Assembly: GCF_036370855.1 (NCBI RefSeq)
Contig: NC_088099.1
Coordinates: 23,837,501-23,901,500, forward strand
DNA: 64,000 bases
Direction of reading: 5' to 3'
Source of the DNA: Dromaius novaehollandiae
Lineage: Eukaryota > Chordata > Aves > Casuariiformes > Dromaiidae
Shown: piece by piece, positions 50,301 through 59,400 of the stretch
How positions within the stretch are numbered: position 1 is the first letter of the stretch
How the letters are laid out: each line of letters starts with the position of its first letter
Position numbers and translations under genes: made by a program
The notes under the pieces: model-generated
Databases searched by the model: none
Told to the model about the DNA's origin: nothing
What the model saw: the letters and a program-made list of their open reading frames with translations, nothing else

Positions 50301-53300
50301 TATTTAGTCATTTGATTTTTATTTTTTTCTGAATAGTAAATATTACATATATCTGACTTTTTTGCTGTTTTGTCATGGCCATCAACTCCAAAAATTTGAA
50401 GGCTTTGTCTAGCAGACTAATTTTTATATTCCTTTTATTTATCTTTTTTTCTCCCCAAAATTCATTTGATAAGTTAGCTGAAATTATGGTCCCTTAATAT
50501 ACTGTTGTGTGCTTCTGCCATTCATTTTCCTTCATGGTGCATATAAATCTTATTTCTGAACAGTAGCTATTCCCTAGTTTGAAGGCTCCATTATTAATTT
50601 TTTGAATTGGGGTAGCTGTCTTTGCCCTCAGTGCTTCATCTAAGCGTATTACCACTTATAGCAACACAGGTCTTAGTCAGTGTTCTGCAGAGTATGATCT
50701 GTGCATCCCCAGATGTCTTAATTCAAGGCAAGTTTGAAGATAATCCTAGCAAGCATAGGTTCAGACCAATGGCTCAAAAAACTTCCAAAAGAGAAGCTAA
50801 AGAGAAGCAAGGGGATCTTTTTAATATATAAGCTGACAGATGCAAACTCCTAGGAAATAATTGTACTTAAATGCCATAAAGGTAGTGAATGAGGCAGTGT
50901 TTGTAAGTTAGACACAAATATGGCAAACTTATCTAACTTTTTGAGTTTTTTTTGTTTTGGTGGGGGGTTTTTGGCTAAACAACAGAGGAAAAAGTTAAAC
51001 TGTTGCTATAATAACTCTTCTCCACTGTTGCAAAATTCAGGGAGTTAGACTCAAATCTGGTGAAGAAGCATGGCATGCCATGCCTAGTGCTGTGAGTTGT
51101 AATGAAATGCAGAGTTGAGTGCAGTAGAAGGTGAAATATTTTATATTTGAAACATTTTTTTTCTGCTTGCTATAGTCCTGAGGCTTTAGCCCATGGATAA
51201 AGACTTCATAGTTTTTTACTGGTGTACATGAATCATCAATGTTGACAAATACAATTGAAAGTGTTTCAGAAGGAAGTTTCAAATTTGAAAAAATCAGCAT
51301 TCTCTGAAAAAGGAAATGCCAGAGCTTGTTAAATTGGTCAGTTTATGTTGCATGTTTCTGTGAGTACTTGTAGTATCAGGTATGTGCAGCTCTGTGTTTA
51401 GGTAACTAACAGTTGTTTTAAAGAGTGTACTTGCACTGCTGAGACAGTGCGTGTGTGATCCCAGAGCTGCTTCGGATCCTTGTGATTAGAACTATGTTCT
51501 CTCTCATTCTCTGTTGGGGAGCCTCAAATGAGGCTCTGTAAGTATGCTTTGAATTCAAAGTACATGAATAGTTCAGCTATTCCTGACAGCTGTGTGTGCT
51601 TGAGAGTGATATAATAGGTTAAATGGAAGTCAGTAGAGGAAATCTGATTCAGTGAACTCTTTCCTTCCTACTAACAAAACTATTATTTAAAAAGGTATCA
51701 TTTTGTATTCATAATGTAACATGATGAAGATAAACCTAGCCACAGAACTCTTTCCCGTGCCTCTCCCAAACAAAGTATTCCTTTAGGATAGTTGTTCTAT
51801 TCATAAGAACAGTTTTGGTGCAAGTTACAAGTACCTCTGCTAATAAATCCAACAACTTTTGAAAACAGGCTATCGACAGCAAACTTCTGTTAAAACTATC
51901 CATTCGGCCCTTTTTATTTTATAACGAGGAAAAGCATTAGAGCTTTGCAGTTTTTTGACCATACCTTAGTGATTTACTATTCATTGTTGATAAAACTGCA
52001 TGATCTTCTAGAATTGTTATTACTTGACTGATTTTGAAAGCAAGCAAAAATGGCTTAAATGAGGCTTTGCAGGTTTTTTCTAAAATAAATCTTGGGTTTT
52101 GTTTTTGAACAGAACTTCTTGGTATACATAAACAGGCAACAGTAGGCTTTTTGACATTGATGGAATCTCTCAGATACTGTAAGGTAAGCTTTCTTGTGTA
52201 ATTTAAAATGTTTTTCTCATTAAGGCATTGGTTTCTTTGCTGACAGCATTTCTAAAAGCTTCACCTTGAACAATCAAAGATTTTAAATGATTTTTAAAGT
52301 ACTTTCAACTTCAAATTAAAACCAAGAATATTATATAAAAATCATGTAATAAAATTGTTAAATGCAACTTTTTCAATAAATGTTGTTTGCTATTTAAATT
52401 AAAACTTCATTGCACCAATTTTTATATAATGAATTAGAGCTTGTTTTCACAAAACTCAAGATTAATGCAAGTTAAGTAGATGGCTTTAAAACTGTCCCCT
52501 ATTCACAATATCAAGTCCCCAAGTGACTTGCTGTTGTGAATGTTGCACTACTGTTTTTCTCTTTTTATGCTATGACTGTCTTCCATTTAAAATAAATAGC
52601 CGTGTATAGACAAGGTAGAATTGCTATTAACTAAATGTGTTCTGAATATAATGTGTGCAAGAGCTGGCAGTTACTTTATGTATCTATCTATCCATATCTG
52701 AAATTTATGGAAGTGCAGCCTAATCTGTATTACTTCTTCTGGTTGTGATACAGAACTTCTTGATTTAAGGATTCTATTTAAGAAGTTTTATGCCTTACAA
52801 ATAATACTTTTGAAACTGAGGATTAATACCATTACTTTCCAAAGGTTTTTGTTTTTCTTTGCTTCTTTTTCAAACTATATTGAATTCCTTTAACTTAGAT
52901 TGTGGTTAAAGAGAATTATGTAGTTCACAGAATGTTGGTGTATTGACTGTAGCTATGCCTTCATATTAGGTAAATGTCAGTTCTGAATTGATATATCCAA
53001 ACCCAACTCATAAATCAAGTGGACTTCTACCTCATTTAGGATCTGACTGTATGATTATTAAGCACAAGAGTAGTTATTCATGTGCATTGTTTGAAGCGGT
53101 GTCTCCAAAGGTTGTAATATGGAATACTGTTGTTACCACTTTTTCATCGAAGTCCTATTTCAGTGATATAAGTCTTATTTCAGTGGTTGTTTTCCAAGTC
53201 AATCAGAAGTCGGATCAAAGTTAGAGTCCAGTTATTTTTACATTGTTTTGTAATTTTGATTAATATTTTGTATTAGTTTTTGAGAGCAGTTAGGACTTCA

Positions 53301-53463
53301 TTAACTGGGCTGTCATTAACTTAGTCGCTAATTGAGATTTTGGATTTGCTTTGTGTTTCTGATTTTACTGCACCTTTTTTAGGTTGGCTCCTATTTGAAA
53401 TCTCCAAAATTCCCTATTTGGATACTTGGCAGTGAAACACACCTCACAGTCTTTTTTGCCAAG
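26244..53463 (+). CDS. MINDY3: MINDY3 (FAM188A) deubiquitinase, exons 1-10, 3' part beyond window
   Basis: MINDY-family cysteine protease, known to cleave Lys48-linked ubiquitin chains. Ten coding exons were joined by GT-AG sites and phase: 26244-26340, 34987-35066, 37218-37275, 37751-37924, 41754-41805, 43753-43867, 45219-45292, 45769-45848, 52113-52183 and 53383-53463. They total 882 bases, an unbroken 294-codon frame. The start is ATG 26,244 in GCCATGT context, the first ATG in the CpG island after 25,919. Key residues are the catalytic Cys52 in [11 protein letters not shown] (exon 2), matching Cys51 as I recall for the human protein, and the catalytic His287 in SETHLTVFF (exon 10). Conserved blocks [21 protein letters not shown] (exon 8, split here by eye) and [13 protein letters not shown] (exon 9) confirm identity. 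The human protein is about 445 residues; the last third, including an EF-hand-like segment, is not found here and presumably follows in later exons. Compared with human from memory, exon 1 gains one residue and exon 3 loses one. Confidence 0.95.
26369..26389 (+). repeat. Poly-C tract (C21) just inside intron 1
   Basis: Twenty-one consecutive C residues begin 28 bases after the exon 1 donor and are followed by G and CCCC. The opposite strand is a G21 run able to form G-quadruplexes. On the coding strand it could form i-motif structures. Such tracts are unstable in length and hard to sequence, so the exact count may be unreliable. Confidence 0.85.
30988..31025. repeat. Two tandem 19-bp units in intron 1
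   Basis: GACACCATTCACTGTGCAA (30,988-31,006) is followed directly by a copy with one C-to-T change (31,007-31,025). It is a recent local duplication. Confidence 0.85.
34987..35066 (+). CDS. MINDY3: MINDY3 exon 2 (catalytic cysteine)
   Basis: The acceptor is TTTGTCAG at 34,979-34,986 and the donor is CAG|GTAAGA. It completes Gly33 and encodes residues 34-59. The reading [20 protein letters not shown] followed by VIAPVQ carries the Gly-Gly-Pro-Cys motif with the nucleophilic Cys52 (TGT). This motif is the signature of MINDY-type deubiquitinases. Both splice sites are strong and phase fits exons 1 and 3. Confidence 0.96.
35067..37217 (+). other. MINDY3: MINDY3 intron 2
   Basis: This 2.15-kb intron contains a somewhat GC-richer block (about 35,700-36,250) with a 130-codon minus-strand open frame (35,796-36,188) that I do not recognise. 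It may be an old repeat. A (GGGA)n run lies near 36,570-36,588. Otherwise there is nothing notable. Confidence 0.8.
37218..37275 (+). CDS. MINDY3: MINDY3 exon 3 (short, weak splice sites)
   Basis: A 58-base exon encoding residues 60-78 plus one base: [19 protein letters not shown]. The match to the mammalian AFLLKKLLFSSEKSSWRDCS is obvious, with one residue fewer. The acceptor (ATACCAAAG) has a poor pyrimidine tract, and the donor CAG|GTACCA departs from consensus after GTA. The phase nevertheless joins exactly to exon 4, giving PEEEQ. Skipping it would shift the frame. Confidence 0.9.
37276..37750 (+). other. MINDY3: MINDY3 intron 3
   Basis: A short, 475-base AT-rich intron with a TA run near 37,671-37,681. 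Nothing else was seen. Confidence 0.85.
37751..37924 (+). CDS. MINDY3: MINDY3 exon 4
   Basis: The acceptor is GATCTTTCAG and the donor is CGCT|GTAAGA. It encodes residues 80-136 with split codons at both ends (Glu79, Ser137). Landmarks are [19 protein letters not shown] and, later, [20 protein letters not shown], both characteristic of MINDY3. This is the longest exon in the window. A perfect 35-bp duplication starts eight bases after its end. Confidence 0.95.
37932..38001. repeat. Perfect 35-bp tandem duplication beside the exon 4 donor
   Basis: The 35 bases at 37,932-37,966 are repeated exactly at 37,967-38,001, and the third copy breaks off after GTATTT. Each unit begins GTATTTCTG and ends CATTCTGTGAA. 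The lack of any mismatch indicates a recent event or an assembly duplication. Confidence 0.95.
41259..41274 (+). repeat. A16 tract with upstream AATAAA
   Basis: A run of 16 A lies about 25 bases after an AATAAA string (near 41,232). This arrangement resembles the 3' end of a retroposed transcript, but no parent gene or target-site duplication is recognised. It may be chance in AT-rich DNA. Confidence 0.4.
41754..41805 (+). CDS. MINDY3: MINDY3 exon 5
   Basis: A 52-base exon. It completes Ser137, encodes residues 138-153 ([16 protein letters not shown]) and ends CA|GTAAGT with a near-perfect donor. The acceptor is TGTGTATAG. The split codon joined to exon 6 reads CAC, giving His154 where I recall Gln in mammals. 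The sequence block is strongly conserved in the family. Confidence 0.94.
41806..43752 (+). other. MINDY3: MINDY3 intron 5
   Basis: A 1.95-kb AT-rich intron. I see no repeat family, RNA or extra exon in it. Confidence 0.8.
43753..43867 (+). CDS. MINDY3: MINDY3 exon 6
   Basis: The acceptor is TTTCCTTAG and the donor is AAG|GTTTGC, which is weaker than usual. It encodes residues 155-192, [19 protein letters not shown] through [14 protein letters not shown], matching the mammalian KRSFRSLPELKDAVLDQYS region. The reading frame is open and the phase is exact at both ends. Confidence 0.95.
43868..45218 (+). other. MINDY3: MINDY3 intron 6, mostly CR1
   Basis: Of 1,351 bases about 1,000 are a CR1 insertion (about 44,160-45,165). 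Only about 290 bases remain on the exon 6 side and about 55 bases between the CR1 end and the exon 7 acceptor. Confidence 0.85.
44160..45165 (+). mobile_element. CR1 LINE, 5'-truncated, sense to MINDY3
   Basis: This non-LTR retrotransposon copy holds the end of ORF2 and the 3' UTR. Near 44,180-44,280 it reads [11 protein letters not shown], then LSKFVND, where the FADD catalytic box has become FVND. A 178-codon open frame (44,290-44,826) follows with CR1 landmarks: [29 protein letters not shown] and [16 protein letters not shown]. After a frameshift near 44,740-44,760 the 3' UTR runs to TACCTTCCAACCTCAACCATTCTG. It ends in degenerate ATTCTRTG-type octamers (45,132-45,163), the CR1 terminal signature. 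It is truncated at the 5' end, as usual for CR1, and cannot move on its own. Confidence 0.93.
45219..45292 (+). CDS. MINDY3: MINDY3 exon 7
   Basis: The acceptor is TTTTTCTCAG and the donor is AG|GTAAGC. It encodes residues 193-216, [20 protein letters not shown] then YGHG, plus two bases of Ser217. The sequence is nearly identical to the mammalian protein. The CR1 end lies only about 55 bases upstream, so the branch site must fall in that short remnant or in the repeat itself. Confidence 0.96.
45293..45768 (+). other. MINDY3: MINDY3 intron 7
   Basis: A short, 476-base AT-rich intron with no notable content. Confidence 0.85.
45769..45848 (+). CDS. MINDY3: MINDY3 exon 8
   Basis: The acceptor is ATTATACAG and the donor is ATGA|GTAAGT. 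It completes Ser217 and encodes residues 218-243: [19 protein letters not shown] followed by DRECSGM. This block is close to invariant in MINDY proteins and belongs to the catalytic fold. The split codon gives Lys244 when joined to exon 9. Confidence 0.96.
46070..46481 (+). mobile_element. Older CR1 LINE fragment, sense to MINDY3
   Basis: A second CR1 reverse-transcriptase remnant, more diverged than the intron 6 copy. It shows [20 protein letters not shown], then AFQRDF and KLMNFTKG. After frame breaks it reads [20 protein letters not shown] followed by ECCVQFW. It corresponds to about 44,240-44,655 of the other copy and stops before the 3' UTR, so both ends are lost. Multiple frameshifts and small deletions mark it as old. 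Coordinates are approximate. Confidence 0.88.
46793..46842 (+). repeat. Poly-T rich tracts
   Basis: Three closely spaced T runs of about 8-12 bases are separated by short mixed sequence. They are low-complexity sequence within intron 8. Confidence 0.75.
47251..47270 (+). repeat. Poly-T tract of about 20
   Basis: A run of about 20 T is followed by ACAG. It superficially resembles a pyrimidine tract plus acceptor (TTTTTTACAG), but the following sequence has no conserved coding content. Confidence 0.75.
49746..49759 (+). promoter_or_regulatory. CTCF-like motif
   Basis: TCGCTAGGTGGCAG agrees with the vertebrate CTCF core CCASYAGRKGGCRS at 12 of 14 positions, including the whole AGGTGGCAG half. 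It is the best such match I noticed in the window. Single motif matches of this length are expected occasionally by chance. Confidence 0.35.
52113..52183 (+). CDS. MINDY3: MINDY3 exon 9
   Basis: The acceptor is TTTGAACAG and the donor is AAG|GTAAGC. It completes Lys244 and encodes residues 245-267: [20 protein letters not shown] then YCK. The mammalian version reads [23 protein letters not shown]. The exon ends on a codon boundary. Confidence 0.95.
52184..53382 (+). other. MINDY3: MINDY3 intron 9
   Basis: A 1.2-kb AT-rich intron with nothing recognised. Confidence 0.85.
53383..53463 (+). CDS. MINDY3: MINDY3 exon 10 (catalytic histidine)
   Basis: The acceptor is ACCTTTTTTAG and the donor is AAG|GTATGT. 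This 81-base, phase 0-0 exon encodes residues 268-294, [20 protein letters not shown] followed by LTVFFAK. The His in SETHLTVFF (residue 287 in this reading) is the catalytic histidine known for MINDY proteins. It is the last coding exon I can place. The mammalian protein continues DMALVAPEAPSEQARRVFQT, which I could not find downstream. Confidence 0.95.
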
Positions 53464-56400
53464 GTATGTTAGATGCAATTTTTGTTACGTGACCTCAGGC
53501 AGATAAACACCACATAAATCCAAAGTTCTACAATGCAAGTTTCACATGGCTTAAAAAAAAAAAAGTTGCTAAACCTTTTAAATAAGCTTTCCCTTGAAGG
53601 CAGATCTGTTTAAATGGTTTAGTGATATCTCTTAAATTTTAATGACATTTTTTGGTTCTAGCTTAATTTATTGGGGAACACTGTGCTTTAGAGCACCATG
53701 ATTGTGATGTGTTCTGTCTCAAATATCTATAGTACAAGAGATACTTGAAAATAGTTATATGTAGGAGACTGTAGCTTAATCTCTCTGACAGTACTTTCAC
53801 AATTTTTGATATATAACTATAGATTTCTGTGTCCTAGTTTAAAAATAGGTATCAGTACTGTTACAGTAATTTTTAATATTTATTCTAACAGATACTCACT
53901 GTAATCTGTGGAGCATATAAAATGTCTTTGCAATAAGTTCTCAGTTTATAATCCCAGATGAAATTTTCTCAAGAAGCACTTTGTATTTCTCTAGTAGCAG
54001 ATAGTAAATTATTTTCCTTACATTTTTAACTTCTTTCTTTCTGCAAGCTTTTTTCTGCTTAAAAGTACTTACCGAAATTAAAAATGGTACTTACTAGTAC
54101 ATTTATTAGTACTTACTAGAAGCAGACTTTTCTCTAATCAATATCTTACAAATTAATAACTATTTTAAGGTATCAATCCTGAAAATAAATACTAAAACCT
54201 GTGACAAATTTAAAGCCATAATTTCCTCAGGTGTTGAAGTTCCCCCCCACCAAAAAAAACCCAACCCGCCCCCCCAAACTTTGGCCTATCTAATCGTTAA
54301 AAACAGGAAACAAAAATAACTGATTTTCTAAAAAGTACATCTTAGCAGTGTGTTATTTCCTGCAGCACTATTTCTGTAACTTCAAATAAAAATAAAGACT
54401 TTCTTTCTTTTCACTGAATTAGTCCATGTTTTGTCTTGCATATTCTTGTGCAAAAGACATACTAGAATTTACACAAATTTCTTGTGTCTAATAAATGTTC
54501 TTTCCCCACTATTCTATACTAATATAAAAATTTATATCCTTCCTTAAATATTTGTCTTCTGCTTTACCATCTTACCAGAAACAGTCTTTTCCAGTGGAGT
54601 GTTTGGATTTCAAATTTTGAAATTTTATTGATAGTATAATTCCCTTTGGAAAAATTATCTAAGGTGGTATCTCACTGTATAGATACCAGTCTGATGCAAA
54701 TAGACCTAATCACTCTTCTACAAGTCAGTTATGCATGGCCAGAATGTTATTACTCGTTCTGATGTTCTGCATCTACAATGTCTGTTTCCAGGCAGAAATC
54801 CATTTATAGTGCTCTTTCTTTTAGGATTTTGAGAGCTGTTAGGTGGGTATAAAATAACTGAACATCAGTGTCTGTTGTCTCCATTACAACTTGGTTCCTC
54901 TTTCTTCACCAAACTCCATTTATGCTGTGGACAATTTCACCTTGTGATTAATATCTTAGGAATTATAAAGCAGGAAAAAGAAGCAAGATGAGCTTGGCAA
55001 AGAGTCCCCCAGATAGTCTTTTGTTAAAGAGACGAGTCAAAGGTGTGTAAAAGTTGCAAAAGTCCTTGAGTACATACTTTGCATGTCTAATCTCGCCCTC
55101 TCTAAAGTCAGGATTGGTGGGCATTTCAGTTGGAGCAGAGATGTCACAGTGGAAATACTGAACCATGCTCATGATGCATTATTTTATCAGTTGAAGCTGT
55201 ACGTCAAAACCTACAGGACAGAGTTTGAATTTGTTGCCGAAGGGTTAGTGGGCAAGTCGTTGAGTGTGTGCAGTTTTCTAGGTCATGCTTGATACTTCCA
55301 GCTTGATGTTGAATTTGATTACATGAGACAGAGACTTTCAGAATGGAAAGAGAAAAATGGAGAGAGGAGCCAAAAGCAGTTCAGTTTAATTTTAGACAAA
55401 CAAATACAGCCTAATACTTATGTTCATAAGTACAAGAACATTAGGCTGCTGTAAGCAGAGTAGCAGTCACTTTTGTAGCTAGCTGGGTAGTTGGCCCAAG
55501 AAGTGTAGAAAAAAGATAATCTTAGAATGCTGTCACTATAGGCTGGCAGCGTGGGAATTAGGGGAACAGGACAAAATCTTTATTACTATCTTGGAGATCT
55601 TTCTTGAGCAATGAAAGGTGAACAAGCAAAATATTTTACTCCAGTTTTGCTTATCACCCTACTCAAGGAAGGTTGGCTTCTGTCCTTCAGTACACAGGTG
55701 CTTCATTCAGATTTTAAATTTCACTTGAAGTACAGCAATAAGCAGTGTTCTCTCAAGTATGGAACGAAAGACCAGCCACCCTGATTTTTTTACCTGAGAG
55801 CATTTTTAATTAAATACTAAAAATGTTACAGAGAGCTGTCTGCCAGAAAATATTTATATTACTCTAAATCTGAACCATTCTCCTGTAGCTGTGACTTTCA
55901 GAGAAATGTTTTTCAGTTGCCCTTTCTAGAGTAAATAAATGTGTTCCATAGCTGCCACTCTAAAGCTTTTTTTGTACATTCTCAGTGGATTTTATTGAAT
56001 GAGCAAAATGTGACACAGCATCTTTGTGCCGAAGATCACACTTAGCGTCTTAAAGTGAAAAGAAAAGCTTTACATAGTTGGGCTTAAGCTGTCTAACTGC
56101 TGTTCCCTGAAATAGCCTAATAACAGTGAGAGCTGAGTTAATTCCCAGTTTTAAAACAAGTCTACCAATGGCTCAAGAGTTTTCTCCATTATTTTAGGTA
56201 CTTAAAATAATAGAGATTTTTTTTTCTTTATATGTATACATTGTCTTTATTACCACATTATCATGTTTAGTTTAGCATCAAAACTCATTTGGGATGTACA
56301 GAAGTATTATCATCTCCATTTTACTACGAGTAAATGGAGGTACAAAGAAATGACTTAAGAAGTATTTTCTTCCTTAATAGTAATTTTGGTCCAAGCACAT

Positions 56401-59400
56401 TTTATCAAAGAGAGAAGCAGTTTTCTTCCTGGGACTTGGCTGTAAAGTCAGGAACTTAAGCAGAGTTAGCTGTTATCCAACGCTGTTCTGGTCTGACGCG
56501 AGTGAATGCAGTCCCTCCTGTCTTACCTCCCTCCTTCTGGATATAAAAAACTTAGAGTAAAGATGATATGTAGCTTTTACAGATTGATGTGTCTTTTACA
56601 GATTATTTTTGAGCATGCTAATCTGTGTGGTTACCGCTCTGGAAAGCCTGTCTTTGGGCAGTTATTTACCTTTATATATTTTGGAGGCCACCTCACAGAC
56701 ACAGTGATCTGAAATGCAGTGGACAGCCTCTTCTCCAAAACATGGAAACATGAAAATACCCATCATAGTGTTTTGGTCTACTAGCAGCCATTTCAATGGA
56801 AGAGTTCTTTCTAGATGAAAGAAAATAGAATTTTCAGGAAACACCTGAAATGAAATTTTACCTCACATCTACCACATTTTAATTTCTAAGATAGGCTGTC
56901 TTGACCAAAAATACTACAGATTGTTCTACAGATGCGTATGTAACGAAGTTGGAAGGTAATATAAAGATTTATATTGCCTAAGTTGTTAGTTCTTTAGAAC
57001 TCTGATACTTAGGTGTGTATCATAATAGAGCTGAAAAAATTTGTGGGAATACTTTCTTGTGGGGAGGGGCGAGTGCTCGTGAGGAACTATAATTAGTACT
57101 GGCATATTTTCTTTTTTTCAGTTAAGACTGATTGTTTATAAGGCAAGAAAGTTGCTTGATGCTCAGGAATCCAAACTTAATTTGTTGTCTGAAAAAAGAT
57201 AAGGGTGACTATTCCTCCTAGTGGTCACAGGTTCTGCATTTGCAACAGGATAGATTTTTCCCTTATTAAAAAATATATATGTAGGTTCTTCACAGGCAGC
57301 TAAATCCAAGCAGACATCATTTCTGTCCCTCTGTGCCCTCCCTCCCTTCCTTTCGCTGAGTAAGAAAACTCAAGTTGCCTCAGGCCAGCAAAAATAAACA
57401 AGGAAGCCTTCGTTTGACACGCTAAGTATTCTGCATGCTCTGTCAGATGGTGCTGACACAAAGGTACAGTATTGTAAATGTCCTCTAAAAGTCAACTTTA
57501 AAACTACACAGTCTAATCTTTTTCATGGAAGGAAAAAGGAGAGAATTGGGGCAGCTCTAATTTATTTAATACAGCAAAAAGGCTATGATGCTTTGGATCA
57601 AACGCTACAGTCAGTCCTTGGTTATTTAAATGATATTCTAGGAAGCTATGACAGGCTGACACTATTCAGTCACTGTAGAAAAGAATACAAGCAGGTTGAA
57701 ATGTTATGTGAAATAAAATGGGAAAATGTTTCACTGCAGACAACAGAAAGAAAGAACTGCTTTCCAAGTGCTACCTGCCAAAATGCTAACCTGCATGTTC
57801 TGGAAGTTTAAATCCAGGTTCTTTGAAAGCAAAAAGACAACATGGAATGTGTCTTCAGTGACTTCAGGTGACCCAAATTGTCTATGAGGACAATTTTCAG
57901 TTGTGTAAGATATTTTCAAAAACTTCCCTATTTCATTCCCATTTCAGGGAGCACAAAGGCCATGACAGAATCAACTATGCACTTTCAGTTACAGCACTGT
58001 AGCATTTCTAGACTTGAAGAATCAGATGAACAGAGGAAGCTCCTGGCTGAGACATCTAAGATGCAAATTAATGCTTTCCAAGGAAAGTGTTTGTTTTGCT
58101 GTGTTCAGACTGTCCTTATGTTTTCCGAAGATGACTTTTTATTTTATTTTATTTTTTAACGTCAGTCGCTGTTATCTGTTCCACCATATTCTCGGGGTCT
58201 GTCTTCAGCATCCTTGATAATATTGGCCCTTGGAAGAAAGGACATTCACTTCTCTTCCTAAAAAAATCTTTTTAATGAAGGCTCAGTAGAGGGAAATGTG
58301 AACAAACACTGATATTGTTACAGGAGATCCTGAATTTGGGGCGATGGTGCCTGCCACAGCTGGGCTAAAGAGGAATATTATTGGCTACAATATTTCACCT
58401 CTGAATGTTGTCCGAAAAGCGGATTCGTCATCAACAGAATGATGATGGCCATGAAGGAACATAAGGCAGAGGTGGTTTAAAAAAAAAAAAAAAAAAAAAT
58501 TCAACCATTAATGGTGTGTGTTAACAATTCTGATCTTTCATAAAAGTAGCCTAATATATATGCAAATGAATTATACTTATCCATTAACTTAGGAACTCTT
58601 CTACCTTGGGAAGGTACTGAAAAATATCTACACTCTTTTGTTTTGTGCTCCCATGACAGTTGAATGCAGGTAATCAGATTTTGAATATGTCTTTGTAAAG
58701 ATTTCCTGAAGTGAACCGCAGAGCTTGTAGTTTTGCAGCCTTTCATTAAATAAGTAGTGGAATTGGTTCTGGTTGGGACAGTCCAGGTGTCTGGTAGAGA
58801 AAAGACAAATGGGTAAGGCATCTACGGAGAGAGATTCTGGGCTAGAGCAGGGTTTAGTTTTCTGTGTGCTGATTATCAGCAGAGACACAGATGCTGTTCT
58901 GTTTTTGACAATAGCTCTCACTTGATTAAATCAGCAGTGGATCTTTAGATATCTCTATCAGCTGCTAATGTAGGTCTCATTATCTGCAGAAAAAGAACCC
59001 TTAAAGTCAATGTTAGAGCATAGTGTTCCCTGTGGGACCTGTGGGCCCCCAAAGAGAGAGTAATTCTGCTGGTTGGTTTAAAGTTCATAGTATGAATGCT
59101 GTTGTTAAACAAATGGATTTAAATTCTTCTGAATAACACAGTAGTTCACAAGGATTGCTTTGTATAAATACTTTCCTAGCAGAAAGGCCAAGTCTTTTTA
59201 GAATAATGGTCTCATAGTTGGCAGGGAGACCTCAAAATAAAATATTTCTGTAAGGTATCTACCTTATTCTAACTTTGGGAGATCTTAGAGCATGACTGTG
59301 ACACCTTATTCTGCTCTTTGTGGGTCTACTCCTATTTTACTTTTGGATGAGTTTGTTCCTACTACAGATGCGTTTTTCTCTCTGAGAATAGGCCTTCTGG

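Larger units (their letters stand above)
45849..52112 (+). other. MINDY3: MINDY3 intron 8
   Basis: A 6.3-kb intron. It holds a second, older CR1 fragment (about 46,070-46,481), poly-T tracts at about 46,793-46,842 and 47,251-47,270, and a CTCF-like string at 49,746-49,759. No exon was recognised between exons 8 and 9. Confidence 0.85.
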
